Source: Rhizobiaceae bacterium (GTDB lineage Bacteria; Pseudomonadota; Alphaproteobacteria; Rhizobiales; Rhizobiaceae). Taken from it: DNA of 49,246 nt. The first letter of the stretch is position 1. Each line of letters opens with the position of its first letter. Positions 9,705-18,211 of this stretch are shown here, piece after piece. The notes beneath the pieces were generated by a model. It saw only the letters and a program-made list of their open reading frames with translations, was not told the origin of the DNA and made no database searches. The stretch covers positions 1-49,246 of the forward strand of contig JARGOX010000031.1 of the NCBI GenBank assembly GCA_029233925.1, given 5' to 3'. Position numbers and translations under genes: made by a program.

Positions 9705-10403
9705 ATGGGCATGAGTGAACTGGATATCATTGCCGCTGGCATCTGTTTGACAATTTGGTGCATATTTTCTCTGATCGCCGATCGGGAATTTTCCGCATTG
9801 CCGCCAAATCTTTCCCAGATCATGAATATTCACAGAGCCCGCTGGCTTGAGAACTGCCTGCGCCGTGATTTGAAAATGATTGACACCAGCATCATGACGG
9901 GACTGCAACAGGGGACGGGCTTTTTTGCATCGACGACTTTGCTCGCCATTGGCGGTTGTTTCGCCCTGCTCGGAGCGACCGATCAGGTTCTTGGTGTCCT
10001 CTCCGGCCTTTCCTTTGATGTCCCCGCCGAACGGGAGGCATTCGAATTGAAGGTTGCGGGATTGATTGTGATTTTCGCCTATTCATTCTTCAAGTTCGGC
10101 TGGGCCTATCGGCTTTTCAATTATTGCCTGATTCTCGTTGGCGCAATACCCATGGTAGAAGACATCTCCCGACAGCCCGAGGAAGCCCATCTTGCTGTCC
10201 AAAGAGCCGTCACCATCAACATCATCGCCGGAAAACACTTCAATGCCGGTTTTCGCGGCATTTTCATCTCACTGAGCTATATTGGCTGGTTTATTGGGCC
10301 AATCGTGCTTTTGTGCACAACATTGCTTGTGCTCACCGTTCTCATACGTAGGCAATATTTCTCATCAGCGCGCACGGCCGTGCTCAAAGGTATCGACATC
10401 TGA
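9705..10403 (+). CDS. DUF599 family membrane protein
   Basis: A protein of about 232 residues with hydrophobic segments near residues 5-22, 70-90, 115-135 and 185-215, recognised as the DUF599 family of alphaproteobacterial membrane proteins of unknown function. Conserved-looking features are the stretch after the first helix (MNIHRARWLENCLRRD), the Phe-Lys-Phe-Gly-Trp motif in the third helix, and AVTINIIAGKHFNAG. The ATG at 9705 is preferred over a GTG at 9696, which lies too close to its AAGG. It opens a rightward run of membrane-protein genes but is separated from the next gene by 138 bp. Confidence 0.82.
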   Translation: MGMSELDIIAAGICLTIWCIFSLIADREFSALPPNLSQIMNIHRARWLENCLRRDLKMIDTSIMTGLQQGTGFFASTTLLAIGGCFALLGATDQVLGVLSGLSFDVPAEREAFELKVAGLIVIFAYSFFKFGWAYRLFNYCLILVGAIPMVEDISRQPEEAHLAVQRAVTINIIAGKHFNAGFRGIFISLSYIGWFIGPIVLLCTTLLVLTVLIRRQYFSSARTAVLKGIDI

Positions 10404-10541
10404 TCCAGAGGCGCCCTGAGGCGGGATATTTGTTTGAGGGTCGCAAGATTCCTTGACAGCCGGACTCGACCACGCCACAGCCAATCATGGCTACAAGTCC
10501 CTGGGCAGGTCAGACAGCGACGGACTAAAAAAGGTAATCAG

Positions 10542-11459
10542 GTGACAAGAATTCAACGCGCAACCATTCCTGATCTGATTTTGGTGGCGCTGACCGCGCT
10601 GGTCTGGGCTTCGGGTTTCATCGCCATCAAAGTAGCGGTTCCCGAAACCAACGCCTATTGGCTGGCGGCCATGCGTGTTACGACCGGACTTCTTGTTCTG
10701 CTTCCCTATGCTCTTTGGAAAGGCATCCTTCTGCCCAACTCCAAACGCATGTGGATCCTGGTGCTTGGCATGTCTCTGGTGAATGTCGTCCTGCCCTTTA
10801 TACTGATCTCATGGGCTGAACTGTCGATTGATGCCGGCGTCACGGCGTTGCTTATGGGAACCGGACCATTTCTCGCCTTGATCGGCAGCCATATATTCAC
10901 GACTGATGACAAGCTGACCGGGACCAAATTCCTTGGCGTGGTTCTGGGGTTCACCGGTGTGCTCACGATCGTCGGATTCGATGTCCTTTATGGGCTTGGC
11001 AGAGCCAACCTGATGGCACAGGCCGCCTGCTTTCTTGGGTCTGTGTGTTATGCGACAGCCGGACTTCTCGTCAGGAAAATTGAATTGCCACCCGGCCGTC
11101 TGGCATTTTTGGCCCTGGCGCTTTCAACAGTTCTGTTGATTCCCATCGCCTTCTTCCACGATGGGCCACCCCCTACGGATATCTCGCAAAATGCCGTGCT
11201 CGCAATAATTTATCTGGGTGTTTTTCCGACCGGGTTTGCCTATCTGCTGCGTTTCCACCTGATCCGGAAAATTGGCTATTCGACCTTTGCCATGGGTCTC
11301 AACCTGATACCCGTATTCGGGGTTTTTCTCGGGGTCTGGTTGCTCGACGAGCCACTTTCCTGGCGCATCCTTGCCGCTTTGATTTTTGTTGTCTGCGGCC
11401 TGTATATTGCCCAGATCAAACGCGGCGAATCCCTGACGGAGCCCGATACAAATGAATGA
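10542..11459 (+). CDS. EamA/DMT-superfamily transporter
   Basis: Inner-membrane exporter of the drug/metabolite transporter superfamily, about 305 residues with some ten membrane helices arranged as two EamA repeats. The first begins LILVALTALVWASGFIAIK; the second ends WLLDEPLSWRILAALIFVV, where Glu-Pro after the penultimate helix is typical. The start is GTG at 10542, with AAGG 7 bases upstream; the frame continues upstream to a TTG but without support. The stop overlaps the start of the DUF1624 gene by 8 bases, so the two are translationally coupled. Substrate cannot be read from sequence; relatives move amino acids, nucleotides or other metabolites. Confidence 0.9.
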   Translation: MTRIQRATIPDLILVALTALVWASGFIAIKVAVPETNAYWLAAMRVTTGLLVLLPYALWKGILLPNSKRMWILVLGMSLVNVVLPFILISWAELSIDAGVTALLMGTGPFLALIGSHIFTTDDKLTGTKFLGVVLGFTGVLTIVGFDVLYGLGRANLMAQAACFLGSVCYATAGLLVRKIELPPGRLAFLALALSTVLLIPIAFFHDGPPPTDISQNAVLAIIYLGVFPTGFAYLLRFHLIRKIGYSTFAMGLNLIPVFGVFLGVWLLDEPLSWRILAALIFVVCGLYIAQIKRGESLTEPDTNE

Positions 11460-12432
11460 CCTGCCAACATCAGGCCAACGCCCACCTCGCGTTGCGGCGA
11501 TCGACGTTGCAAGAGGTGCCGCCCTGCTTGCCATGGCCATCTATCATTTTGCCTGGGACCTGGAGTTTTTTGGCTATGTTCCGGCAGCTATGACGGCTGA
11601 AGGCGGCTGGAAGCTGTTTGCCCGCTCCATTGCCGGCAGCTTTCTGTTTCTGGTGGGCGTCAGCCTCGTTCTGGCGCATGGCAAGTCGATTCGCTGGGAT
11701 GTCTTTGCCAAACGCCTGGCTATGGTGGCATGCGCCGCGCTTGCCATCACGGCTGCGACCTTGTGGTTTACGCCAGACAATTACATCTTCTTTGGGATCC
11801 TGCACAGCATTGTGGTTTCCAGTCTTCTTGGATTGTTCTTCCTGAGGGTCCCGCCCCTTCTTACCCTGGCCATCGGACTGGCAATCATCCTTTCCAGACC
11901 CTATCTGCTCAATCAGATGTTCAACCACGATGGCCTCTTGTGGTTGGGACTGTCGACGGTGCCTGCGCATTCCAATGATTTTGTTCCCCTGTTTCCCTGG
12001 TTCGGGCCGGTCCTTTTGGGCATCGCGACAGGAAAGATCGGTGTGCAATTCGCGCTGATCGACAGGCTTGCGTCACTTTATCGCGGCGCAGATATTGTCG
12101 GCAGGTCACTTTCACTGGCCGGTCGCCACAGTCTTGCCGTTTACTTGATTCATCAACCCATGCTGATTGGAACCGTCTATCTGGCCAGCATGATCATACC
12201 AGCGCCACCGTCCGATCCCATCGCAGAATTTTCTGGCAGTTGCGTCCGCACTTGCGTAAAGGAAAATGAGGCCAATTTTTGCAGCAGATTCTGCCAATGC
12301 ACCTTGAATGAACTGGTTGACAGAGAACTTCTCGGGACGCTGATGACACAGGGTCAATTGGGAAAACCGGTCGAAGGCGTTCAGGAAATTGTGCAGTCGT
12401 GCACCGTATCGTCGCTGCCGCGTGCTGATTGA
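11452..12432 (+). CDS. DUF1624 / heparan-alpha-glucosaminide N-acetyltransferase-like membrane protein
   Basis: A 326-residue polytopic membrane protein of the DUF1624 (HGSNAT catalytic domain-like) family, related to acyltransferases that move acetyl groups across membranes. The opening RVAAIDVARGAALLAMAIYH has the family pattern, including the conserved His of the first helix, and seven or eight hydrophobic segments follow. After the last helix (LIHQPMLIGTVYLASMII) the C-terminal tail carries clustered cysteines (C-x3-C, then C-x3-C-x-C) that could bind metal or form disulfides. It overlaps the upstream EamA gene by 8 bp. The natural acceptor is unknown. Confidence 0.85.
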   Translation: MNDLPTSGQRPPRVAAIDVARGAALLAMAIYHFAWDLEFFGYVPAAMTAEGGWKLFARSIAGSFLFLVGVSLVLAHGKSIRWDVFAKRLAMVACAALAITAATLWFTPDNYIFFGILHSIVVSSLLGLFFLRVPPLLTLAIGLAIILSRPYLLNQMFNHDGLLWLGLSTVPAHSNDFVPLFPWFGPVLLGIATGKIGVQFALIDRLASLYRGADIVGRSLSLAGRHSLAVYLIHQPMLIGTVYLASMIIPAPPSDPIAEFSGSCVRTCVKENEANFCSRFCQCTLNELVDRELLGTLMTQGQLGKPVEGVQEIVQSCTVSSLPRAD

Positions 12433-12486
12433 TTGTGCACTCTATTCGGGTGTCAGGCCACGCGCATTGAAGGAATATGAAATCAA

Positions 12487-12954
12487 ATGAACGCATATAA
12501 GGCAAAACCCAACGACCTGCCATGGCCGCCCATCATCGCAGGCGCCGCTATCCTTCTGTCCGTTCTGGCGGGCATGCTGATTACGCTTGAACTTCCCGGA
12601 ACGGCACTTGCCAGATTTGCCGGCAGTCTGCTGATCATCTCCGCCATCAGCCTGGATATCTGGTCGATGATGACACTGCACGCATCACAAACCACAATCA
12701 TGCCAAATAGAAAATCGTCCCATCTGGTGACAACGGGACCTTTCGGCTACAGCCGCAACCCCATTTATGCCGGCAATGCCATGCTGCTGTTTGGTCTAGG
12801 GTTGCTGACCACGAATGGTTGGTTTGCCGTTTTTGCCGTAGGCGCCATGATCGGAACCCATGTGATGGCCATCCGTCGCGAGGAACTGCATCTTCTGGCC
12901 ATTTTCGGCGCCGAATACGAAGCCTATTGTAACCGCGTAAGACGTTGGGTTTAG
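12487..12954 (+). CDS. Isoprenylcysteine carboxyl methyltransferase-like membrane protein
   Basis: A 155-residue protein with four hydrophobic segments and the signature of the ICMT/PEMT membrane methyltransferases: TGPFGYSRNPIYAGN (about 80-94) followed by a C-terminal EELHLLAIFGAEYEAYCNRV, where paired acidic residues and the Tyr-x-x-Tyr region belong to the S-adenosylmethionine site. Bacteria lack prenylated CaaX proteins, so the substrate is probably a lipid or small molecule. It follows the DUF1624 gene after 54 bp. Its stop codon TAG forms part of a TTTAGAGCA word that recurs in other intergenic places of this window. Confidence 0.83.
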   Translation: MNAYKAKPNDLPWPPIIAGAAILLSVLAGMLITLELPGTALARFAGSLLIISAISLDIWSMMTLHASQTTIMPNRKSSHLVTTGPFGYSRNPIYAGNAMLLFGLGLLTTNGWFAVFAVGAMIGTHVMAIRREELHLLAIFGAEYEAYCNRVRRWV

Positions 12955-13070
12955 AGCACTTCACAGATCCAGCACACCAAACTCATTTGGTTCACATTCT
13001 GAGATCTGAAACGTTCATATTCAAAATAACAGTGGAAAAAATTGAGCTGCGCTTCAGCAACGCAGTTCTA

Positions 13071-13490
13071 TCAACTACCGACACGCAGTTCGGCCAGACG
13101 GGCCAGGCACGCCTCGTCGACATGATCGAGTTCGGACAACGTATCTTCAATGTCCTGGCGTTTCTGATTGAGTTGCTTGCGCTTTTCGGCGACGCGCGTC
13201 ATCATCAGTTGCAGCTGGCCCAGCTCACCTGGAGGCCCCTTGTAGATTTCGATGATCTCGCGGATTTCATTGATAGTGAACCCAAGCCGCCGACCGCGTA
13301 GAATTTCCTTTATCAGGTGACGGTCAGCCGACCGGAAAAGACGTGTACGTCCCCGCCGTTCAGGATGGATCAGACCTTCGTCCTCATAAAAACGCAAGGT
13401 GCGTGTGGAAACGCCGAATTCACGGGTTAATTCGGTAATTGAAAAATATTTATGCACGTCGATTCCCGCCGATTCATTCGCAAGCGACAC
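13071..13490 (-). CDS. MerR-family transcriptional regulator
   Basis: A 139-residue regulator with an N-terminal winged helix-turn-helix (FSITELTREFGVSTRTLRFY, then EDEGLIHPERRGRTRLF) and a C-terminal coiled coil (about 85-125). It has no Cys-rich metal-binding tail, so it resembles the LiuR-like branch, which controls branched-chain amino acid and fatty-acid catabolism, more than metal sensors; that assignment is tentative. The given start is GTG at 13490; a second GTG at 13457 begins closer to the domain and would leave room for a promoter and for the palindrome at 13499-13510. It stands alone, with mgtE 81 bp upstream on the same strand. Confidence 0.87.
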   Translation of the reverse strand: MSLANESAGIDVHKYFSITELTREFGVSTRTLRFYEDEGLIHPERRGRTRLFRSADRHLIKEILRGRRLGFTINEIREIIEIYKGPPGELGQLQLMMTRVAEKRKQLNQKRQDIEDTLSELDHVDEACLARLAELRVGS

Positions 13491-13498
13491 TGACTTTC

Positions 13499-13510
13499 TT
13501 TTACGTAAAA
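13499..13510. promoter_or_regulatory. Palindrome upstream of the MerR gene, candidate operator
   Basis: TTTTACGTAAAA is a perfect 12-bp palindrome directly upstream of the regulator. On the minus strand a TTGACT hexamer overlaps its first bases, so the palindrome would lie in the -35/-10 spacer, the place where MerR proteins bind. The extended TTTACGTAAAAGTCAA resembles the ACGT-containing inverted repeats reported for LiuR-type MerR regulators. Autoregulation is inferred, not shown. Confidence 0.45.
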
Positions 13511-13571
13511 GTCAATTTATTGAAAGTGACATCCGGCAAGCCATACTGATCGCAAACGATCGGCTCCTTTG

Positions 13572-14999
13572 TCACACCGCCACTCCAATCAATCCGAACC
13601 ACCAGCCGGCAAGGCCGAGAAACGCAAAAAAACCGACAATATCCGTTACTGTCGTCACGAAAACCGCCGAAGCGATGGCCGGATCGACACCAAGTTTATC
13701 AAGCAGAAGCGGCAGCAATATTCCCGCCATGCCGGCAGCCAGCATATTGATGATCATCGCCAATCCGATTACCAGCCCCAACTCGCCACTGCCAAACCAG
13801 GCATATGTGAGAACAGCGACAAATCCGGCAAATACAATACCGTTAAGGAGACCGACAATGACTTCACGACGAATGACCCGTCCAGCGTTGTAGATATCGA
13901 TATCCTTGGTCGCCAGAGCCCGCACCGTAACCGTTAGTGTCTGTGTACCGGCATTGCCCCCCATCGAGGCGACAATGGGCATCAGCACCGCAAGGGCGAC
14001 CATCTGTTCGATCGTGGCATCGAACAGACCAATGACGGCGGACGCCATGATTGCAGTCACGAGATTGACAAGCAACCAGGGAAAACGCGATCGAACGGTC
14101 GAGACCACATCGTCTGACAATTCTTCATCGCCGACACCGCCCAGACGCTTGATATCTTCATCGGCTTCTTCCTGAATGACATCGACCACATCATCAATTG
14201 TCAGAATACCGACCAGACGGTCATTTTCGTCAACAACAGCTGCAGACAGAAGGTCATATTGCCCTATGAGCTGCGCTGCTTCTTCCTGATCCATATCGAC
14301 AGATATCTGCCTTTTTGTATCATGCATGATGCTTTCAATTTTCGTCTCCCGACTGCTGCGCAAAATGCGGTCAAGGTCAACGGCGCCGAGCAGCTTGAAA
14401 GTCGGGTCTATGACAAAAATTTGCGCAAAGGAATCAGGAAGGTCCTCATCCTCACGCATATAGTCGATCGTTTGGCCTATGCTCCAGAAGGGTGGCACGG
14501 CAACAAATTCGGTCTGCATGCGCCGACCGGCTGTTTCCTCTGGATAGTCCAGCGACCGACGCAGACGAATACGCTCGGTGAAGGGAAGTTTTGCAAGGAT
14601 TTCCCTTTGGTCTTCCTCGTCCAGGTCCTCAAGAATGTAGACAGCGTCATCGGAATTAAGATCACCAAGACCTTCGGCAATCTTGTCATTGGGCAGATCT
14701 TCGAAAATTTCGAGACGAATGGCCTCATCGACTTCGGTCAGCGCGGTAAAATCAAAGTCATCCCCGACAAGACTGATCAGGGCATTTCTCTGCTCGGACT
14801 GCAGTGATTCAATCAGATCGCCAAGTTCGGATTGGTGAAGAGTGGATACTTGCTCTTTAAGAAAGAGAATATCACGATCCGCAATAGCGGCACCGATACG
14901 CGCCAGGTAATCGCCGCGGATCACCCCTTCGTCATCATATAATTCCTGACCGCCGTGCGCTGTGTCCCCGACTGCCGAATAATCGTTTTGATCTGTCAT
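13572..14999 (-). CDS. mgtE: Magnesium transporter MgtE
   Basis: Mg2+ channel/transporter of the inner membrane, 475 residues. Its order is an N-terminal MgtE superhelical domain (about 40-140), two CBS domains (about 140-265, including FVIDPTFKLLGAVDL and VDENDRLVGILTI), a connecting acidic helix, and five membrane helices ending near the C-terminus, with PIVASMGGNAGTQTLT as the family signature around the pore. Acidic residues in the cytosolic domains normally sense Mg2+ and close the pore. The ATG at 14999 is preferred over an upstream start at 15038. No Mg2+-responsive leader was recognised in the 183 bp upstream. Confidence 0.95.
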   Translation of the reverse strand: MTDQNDYSAVGDTAHGGQELYDDEGVIRGDYLARIGAAIADRDILFLKEQVSTLHQSELGDLIESLQSEQRNALISLVGDDFDFTALTEVDEAIRLEIFEDLPNDKIAEGLGDLNSDDAVYILEDLDEEDQREILAKLPFTERIRLRRSLDYPEETAGRRMQTEFVAVPPFWSIGQTIDYMREDEDLPDSFAQIFVIDPTFKLLGAVDLDRILRSSRETKIESIMHDTKRQISVDMDQEEAAQLIGQYDLLSAAVVDENDRLVGILTIDDVVDVIQEEADEDIKRLGGVGDEELSDDVVSTVRSRFPWLLVNLVTAIMASAVIGLFDATIEQMVALAVLMPIVASMGGNAGTQTLTVTVRALATKDIDIYNAGRVIRREVIVGLLNGIVFAGFVAVLTYAWFGSGELGLVIGLAMIINMLAAGMAGILLPLLLDKLGVDPAIASAVFVTTVTDIVGFFAFLGLAGWWFGLIGVAV

Positions 15000-15182
15000 G
15001 TTATCCGAATCCGAAACGCTGCACTCCGATGGCTGCAACCTTAGAGCAAGTCGTACTCAAGCTAAATCATTTGATTCAAAAAACACGCCGGAATCCCTTG
15101 TTTCCAGCAGTTTTCCGCACTGCACAGCGCCTGAAGAAGATCAGTCTACTTCCTATGAAACAATAAGGCAGATGCACGCCGC

Positions 15183-16166
15183 TTAATCTGATTGCAGCAA
15201 AATACGACCAAACAAATCCCGATCGACATTGCCTCCGGACAGAACCACGACGATTGTTTTGCCGGCAAATTGCGCGCGTTGCTGCGTGGCCGCGGCAAAG
15301 CCAACCGAACCTCCCGGCTCGACCACAAGTTTCATCCGCTCAAAAAGCTGAATCATGGCGTCTTTCACCTCACGGTCAGAGACCGCAAAGCCTCCCGCTA
15401 CAAGGCGCCTGATGATCTCGACGGTGATGATGCCAGGCTGTGGCGTGACGATGGAATCGCAAATGGTTCGGACGATCACATCCGCCATTTCTCTTTTATC
15501 CGAAACGATGGATCGTATGACGTCATCATAGCCCTGCGGTTCACCGCACCAGATTTTAGCATCTGGCAATGTTGCAGCAAGACCAAGAGCCAGACCGGAC
15601 AGAAGACCGCCGCCGCCCACCGGGCAGAAGATCGCGTCGACCTCAATGCCCATCTGTGCTGTCTGTTGCGCAATCTCCAATCCAATCGTGCCCTGCCCCG
15701 ATATGACGTCAATGTCGTCAAACGGCGGAACCAGTACCGAGCCGCTCTCCTCCACCAGACGGTGCGCGATCTCTGCCCTGTCTTCACTGTTGCGTTCATA
15801 CAGAACAATCTGCGCGCCATAGCCCCGTGTGTTGTCAATCTTGATCTCCGGTGCGTCGCTCGGCATGATGATGGTTGCCTTGGCACCAAGCAGACCGGCC
15901 GCTGCTGCAACGCCCTGCGCGTGATTGCCGGAGGAATAGGCAACGACGCCATTTTTGCGGGCATCCTCGGCAAATCTGGACAATTTCGTGTAGGCACCGC
16001 GAAACTTGAATGAGCCTGTACGCTGCAGGCATTCCGCCTTGAACAGGCACCGCATTCCGAGTGCATCATTGATTTGCCAGGATTCCAGCAATGGTGTTTT
16101 GACCGCCAAACCATCCAGACGATGGGCGGCATCTTGTATCAGGTCAATATTGATCGGAAGGTCCAT
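15183..16166 (-). CDS. PLP-dependent threonine/serine dehydratase
   Basis: A 327-residue fold-type II pyridoxal-phosphate enzyme, most like catabolic threonine ammonia-lyase, which converts threonine to 2-oxobutanoate and ammonia. The cofactor lysine is K54 in GSFKFRGAYTK; the phosphate-binding glycine loop is PVGGGGLLSG, and SSGNHAQG contacts the substrate carboxylate. It lacks the C-terminal ACT-type regulatory domain of biosynthetic IlvA, so feedback by isoleucine is not expected. Relatives of this length also include serine dehydratases and racemases, so exact substrate is open. mgsA lies 52 bp upstream on the same strand. Confidence 0.9.
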   Translation of the reverse strand: MDLPINIDLIQDAAHRLDGLAVKTPLLESWQINDALGMRCLFKAECLQRTGSFKFRGAYTKLSRFAEDARKNGVVAYSSGNHAQGVAAAAGLLGAKATIIMPSDAPEIKIDNTRGYGAQIVLYERNSEDRAEIAHRLVEESGSVLVPPFDDIDVISGQGTIGLEIAQQTAQMGIEVDAIFCPVGGGGLLSGLALGLAATLPDAKIWCGEPQGYDDVIRSIVSDKREMADVIVRTICDSIVTPQPGIITVEIIRRLVAGGFAVSDREVKDAMIQLFERMKLVVEPGGSVGFAAATQQRAQFAGKTIVVVLSGGNVDRDLFGRILLQSD

Positions 16167-16218
16167 GTTTTAATCCCATCAGATGTCTTGAATAAAAAGC
16201 GATACCGGGACGGTAAGG

Positions 16219-16614
16219 TCAGGCTTCTTCAGCCCCGGCTACAAGATGAAGAAGCACGGCATCTGCCGTCGAGGGGCTGCAAGCCATCGGAAGATCATAG
16301 ACAATCGCCAGGCGCGTCAATGCCTTTACGTCCACATCATGGGGCATCGGAGACAGGGGATCGACGAAAAATATCAGCGCATCCAGAGCTCCCTCGGCAA
16401 TCAGGGCGCCGATCTGCTGATCTCCACCCAACGGGCCGCTCTTGACCGAACGGACCGACAAATGCGGATGGGCTTTGCTGATGCGTTGTCCCGTTGTTCC
16501 AGTCGCCACGATCGCCATATTTTCAAGATGTTCGGCATGTCTACCGACCCATGCCACCAAAAGATCCTTGCGGGAATCATGCGCTATCAATGCCAGTCTG
16601 TTTTTCAGCATCAT
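16219..16614 (-). CDS. mgsA: Methylglyoxal synthase
   Basis: Cytoplasmic lyase that turns dihydroxyacetone phosphate into methylglyoxal and phosphate, a bypass of lower glycolysis that relieves sugar-phosphate stress. The 131 residues carry the family motifs: [10 protein letters not shown] at the start, ATGTTG (phosphate binding), [14 protein letters not shown] and [18 protein letters not shown], in which the Asp residues act in catalysis and substrate binding. Two ATG codons are adjacent; the first is given. The dehydratase gene follows by 52 bp, so the pair may be one transcript. A glyoxalase partner was not seen in this window. Confidence 0.95.
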   Translation of the reverse strand: MMLKNRLALIAHDSRKDLLVAWVGRHAEHLENMAIVATGTTGQRISKAHPHLSVRSVKSGPLGGDQQIGALIAEGALDALIFFVDPLSPMPHDVDVKALTRLAIVYDLPMACSPSTADAVLLHLVAGAEEA

Positions 16615-16790
16615 GTTTACTCTTGCAGATTGATCGGCTGAGCCCGAGATGGAACCAGGGTTTTAACCCAAATTCACGGGTGGGCAAACACCATAGCAAT
16701 GACAAGTCGTTCGACAGAGGCTATGAGACATGCCCATGGCAGATATCTTGTCCATTATCAAATCAGGCCAATATTGGCAGGAAGCCCGCA

Positions 16791-17285
16791 GTGAGCCAAT
16801 CACCCGTTCCACACGCTCCTCAATTCACGATATTCATCAATGCCAGTCCCGTTGCCGTCTATTCCGTGCTGGCGGACATTGAACATCGACCGGAAATACT
16901 CAGGTCTGTGAAACAGACAAAAATATTGACGCCACCGCCGGTCGGCAAGGGCACACTATTTGTCGAGCGGAATTTGTCGATTTTCCGGGCTTTCCAGCAA
17001 CAATTCCACATTGCTGCATTTTCTCCACCGGATAGAATTGAATTTACCTGCAAAAAAATGGGGTGCCAGCTGCGCGCGGACATCAAACTGCGCCAGGATA
17101 CCGACGGGACACGGCTCACAGCGACGGTTGCGTCTCCGGATTCAGGCTATGCGGGATGGATTGCCCGATGGTTCACGCGGCACTGGGCCGGCGAACTTGA
17201 ACAGCAATTGAACGCGATCAAACGTTATGTGGAACCACGCGCCAATCCGGCATGGCAAGGCGGCTTGCGGCCCAAAAAAAAATAG
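16791..17285 (+). CDS. SRPBCC (START-like) family protein
   Basis: A 164-residue protein with the helix-grip fold of polyketide cyclase/dehydrase-like proteins: FTIFINASPVAVYSVLADIE is the usual opening strand and helix, and the final amphipathic helix (LEQQLNAIKRYVE) closes the pocket. Such proteins bind hydrophobic ligands; the ligand here is unknown. The start is GTG at 16791 with AGGA 8 bases upstream; the open frame extends to 16494 but that part overlaps mgsA antisense and is not protein-like. It converges on sufA, the two stop codons being 10 bp apart. Confidence 0.78.
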   Translation: MSQSPVPHAPQFTIFINASPVAVYSVLADIEHRPEILRSVKQTKILTPPPVGKGTLFVERNLSIFRAFQQQFHIAAFSPPDRIEFTCKKMGCQLRADIKLRQDTDGTRLTATVASPDSGYAGWIARWFTRHWAGELEQQLNAIKRYVEPRANPAWQGGLRPKKK

Positions 17286-17295
17286 GAGTTCGGGT

Positions 17296-17694
17296 TCAGG
17301 TTTCCGCGCGAACCACGGCACCACCACGGTCGGCCAGCGTCTGGAGATCAGCCGGTTTCAGTTCCACCGATTCGCCACACCCGCAGGCGGATGTCTGGTT
17401 CGGATTGTTGAATACAAAACCGGACCGCAACGTCGTGGTTTCGAAATCCATTTCCGTGCCGAGTAAAAATAGAACGGCTTCGGGTGCCACATAGACACGG
17501 GCGCCATCTTTTTCGACCATATCATCCTTGCTGTCGAAATCGCTCACCAGATCAACGGTATACTCCATACCGGCGCAACCGCCCTTCTTGATACCAATGC
17601 GCAAGCCAACCGCCGGTTCTTTTGAGGCAGCGACAAGATTTTTGACACGATCAGCAGCTTTGTCCGTCAATGTCATGACTTCAAATCGGCCCAT
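17296..17694 (-). CDS. sufA: A-type Fe-S carrier protein SufA/IscA-like
   Basis: HesB/IscA-family carrier that accepts Fe-S clusters from the SufBCD scaffold and passes them to apo-proteins. The three conserved cysteines are present: C40 in GGCAGMEY, and C104/C106 in SACGCGES. The ATG at 17694 has AAGGAG 7 bases upstream and is preferred to a TTG two codons earlier. The product is 132 residues, slightly longer than typical because of a C-terminal tail (about 110-132). It is the last gene of the leftward suf cluster, 108 bp after the sufT-like gene, and ends next to a convergent gene. Confidence 0.93.
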   Translation of the reverse strand: MGRFEVMTLTDKAADRVKNLVAASKEPAVGLRIGIKKGGCAGMEYTVDLVSDFDSKDDMVEKDGARVYVAPEAVLFLLGTEMDFETTTLRSGFVFNNPNQTSACGCGESVELKPADLQTLADRGGAVVRAET

Positions 17695-17802
17695 CTTCAA
17701 TCTCCTTGGCGCCCTCAGGCAGTTACGATTTCAGCAAAGCAATGTTCGATGACTATGCCATACACTTCGACATAAACATAATGGTCGCAATTCAAATTTC
17801 AA

Positions 17803-18192
17803 TCAGTACCAGCCCACTGCGATCTGCGCTTCTTCCGACATGCGGTCCGGTGTCCAGGGCGGATCAAAGGTCATATTGATCTCCACGCCGGAGATACCCT
17901 CAACCGTATTGACCGCATTTTCTACCCAACCGGGCATTTCGCCCGCGACGGGACAGCCCGGCGCGGTCAGGGTCATGTCGATTTTGACGCTTCGATCATC
18001 CTCGATATCAATTTTGTAGATAAGCCCGAGTTCGTAGATATCTGCTGGTATTTCAGGATCATAGACCGTTTTCACTGCAGCAATGATATCGTCGGTCAAC
18101 CGTGCGAGTTCATCACGCGGTATGGTCGTTGCTGAAAAGGTCGCCGGTTGCGAAGTTTCGCTTGTGTTCACTTCATCGTTCATTGAACTCAT
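17803..18192 (-). CDS. sufT: SUF-associated DUF59 (MIP18-like) protein, SufT-like
   Basis: A protein of about 129 residues with a DUF59/MIP18 domain, which helps Fe-S cluster maturation or transfer. The core has VYDPEIPADIYELGLIY, with the conserved Asp-Pro-Glu-Ile, and LTAPGCPVAGEMP, whose cysteine is the conserved functional residue. Residues 1-30 are a variable Ser/Thr-rich extension. The frame opens at a TTG (18219) inside sufS; the ATG at 18192 or the one at 18183 is more credible. It lies 19 bp after sufS, so belongs to the suf transcript. Confidence 0.9.
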   Translation of the reverse strand: MSSMNDEVNTSETSQPATFSATTIPRDELARLTDDIIAAVKTVYDPEIPADIYELGLIYKIDIEDDRSVKIDMTLTAPGCPVAGEMPGWVENAVNTVEGISGVEINMTFDPPWTPDRMSEEAQIAVGWY

Positions 18193-18211
18193 CCCGATTA
18201 TCGCTGCTTGG

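Noticed and set aside
15000-15182. Mg2+ riboswitch (M-box or mgtA-like leader) before mgtE
   Set aside because: No conserved core or long stem pattern was recognised in these 183 bp.
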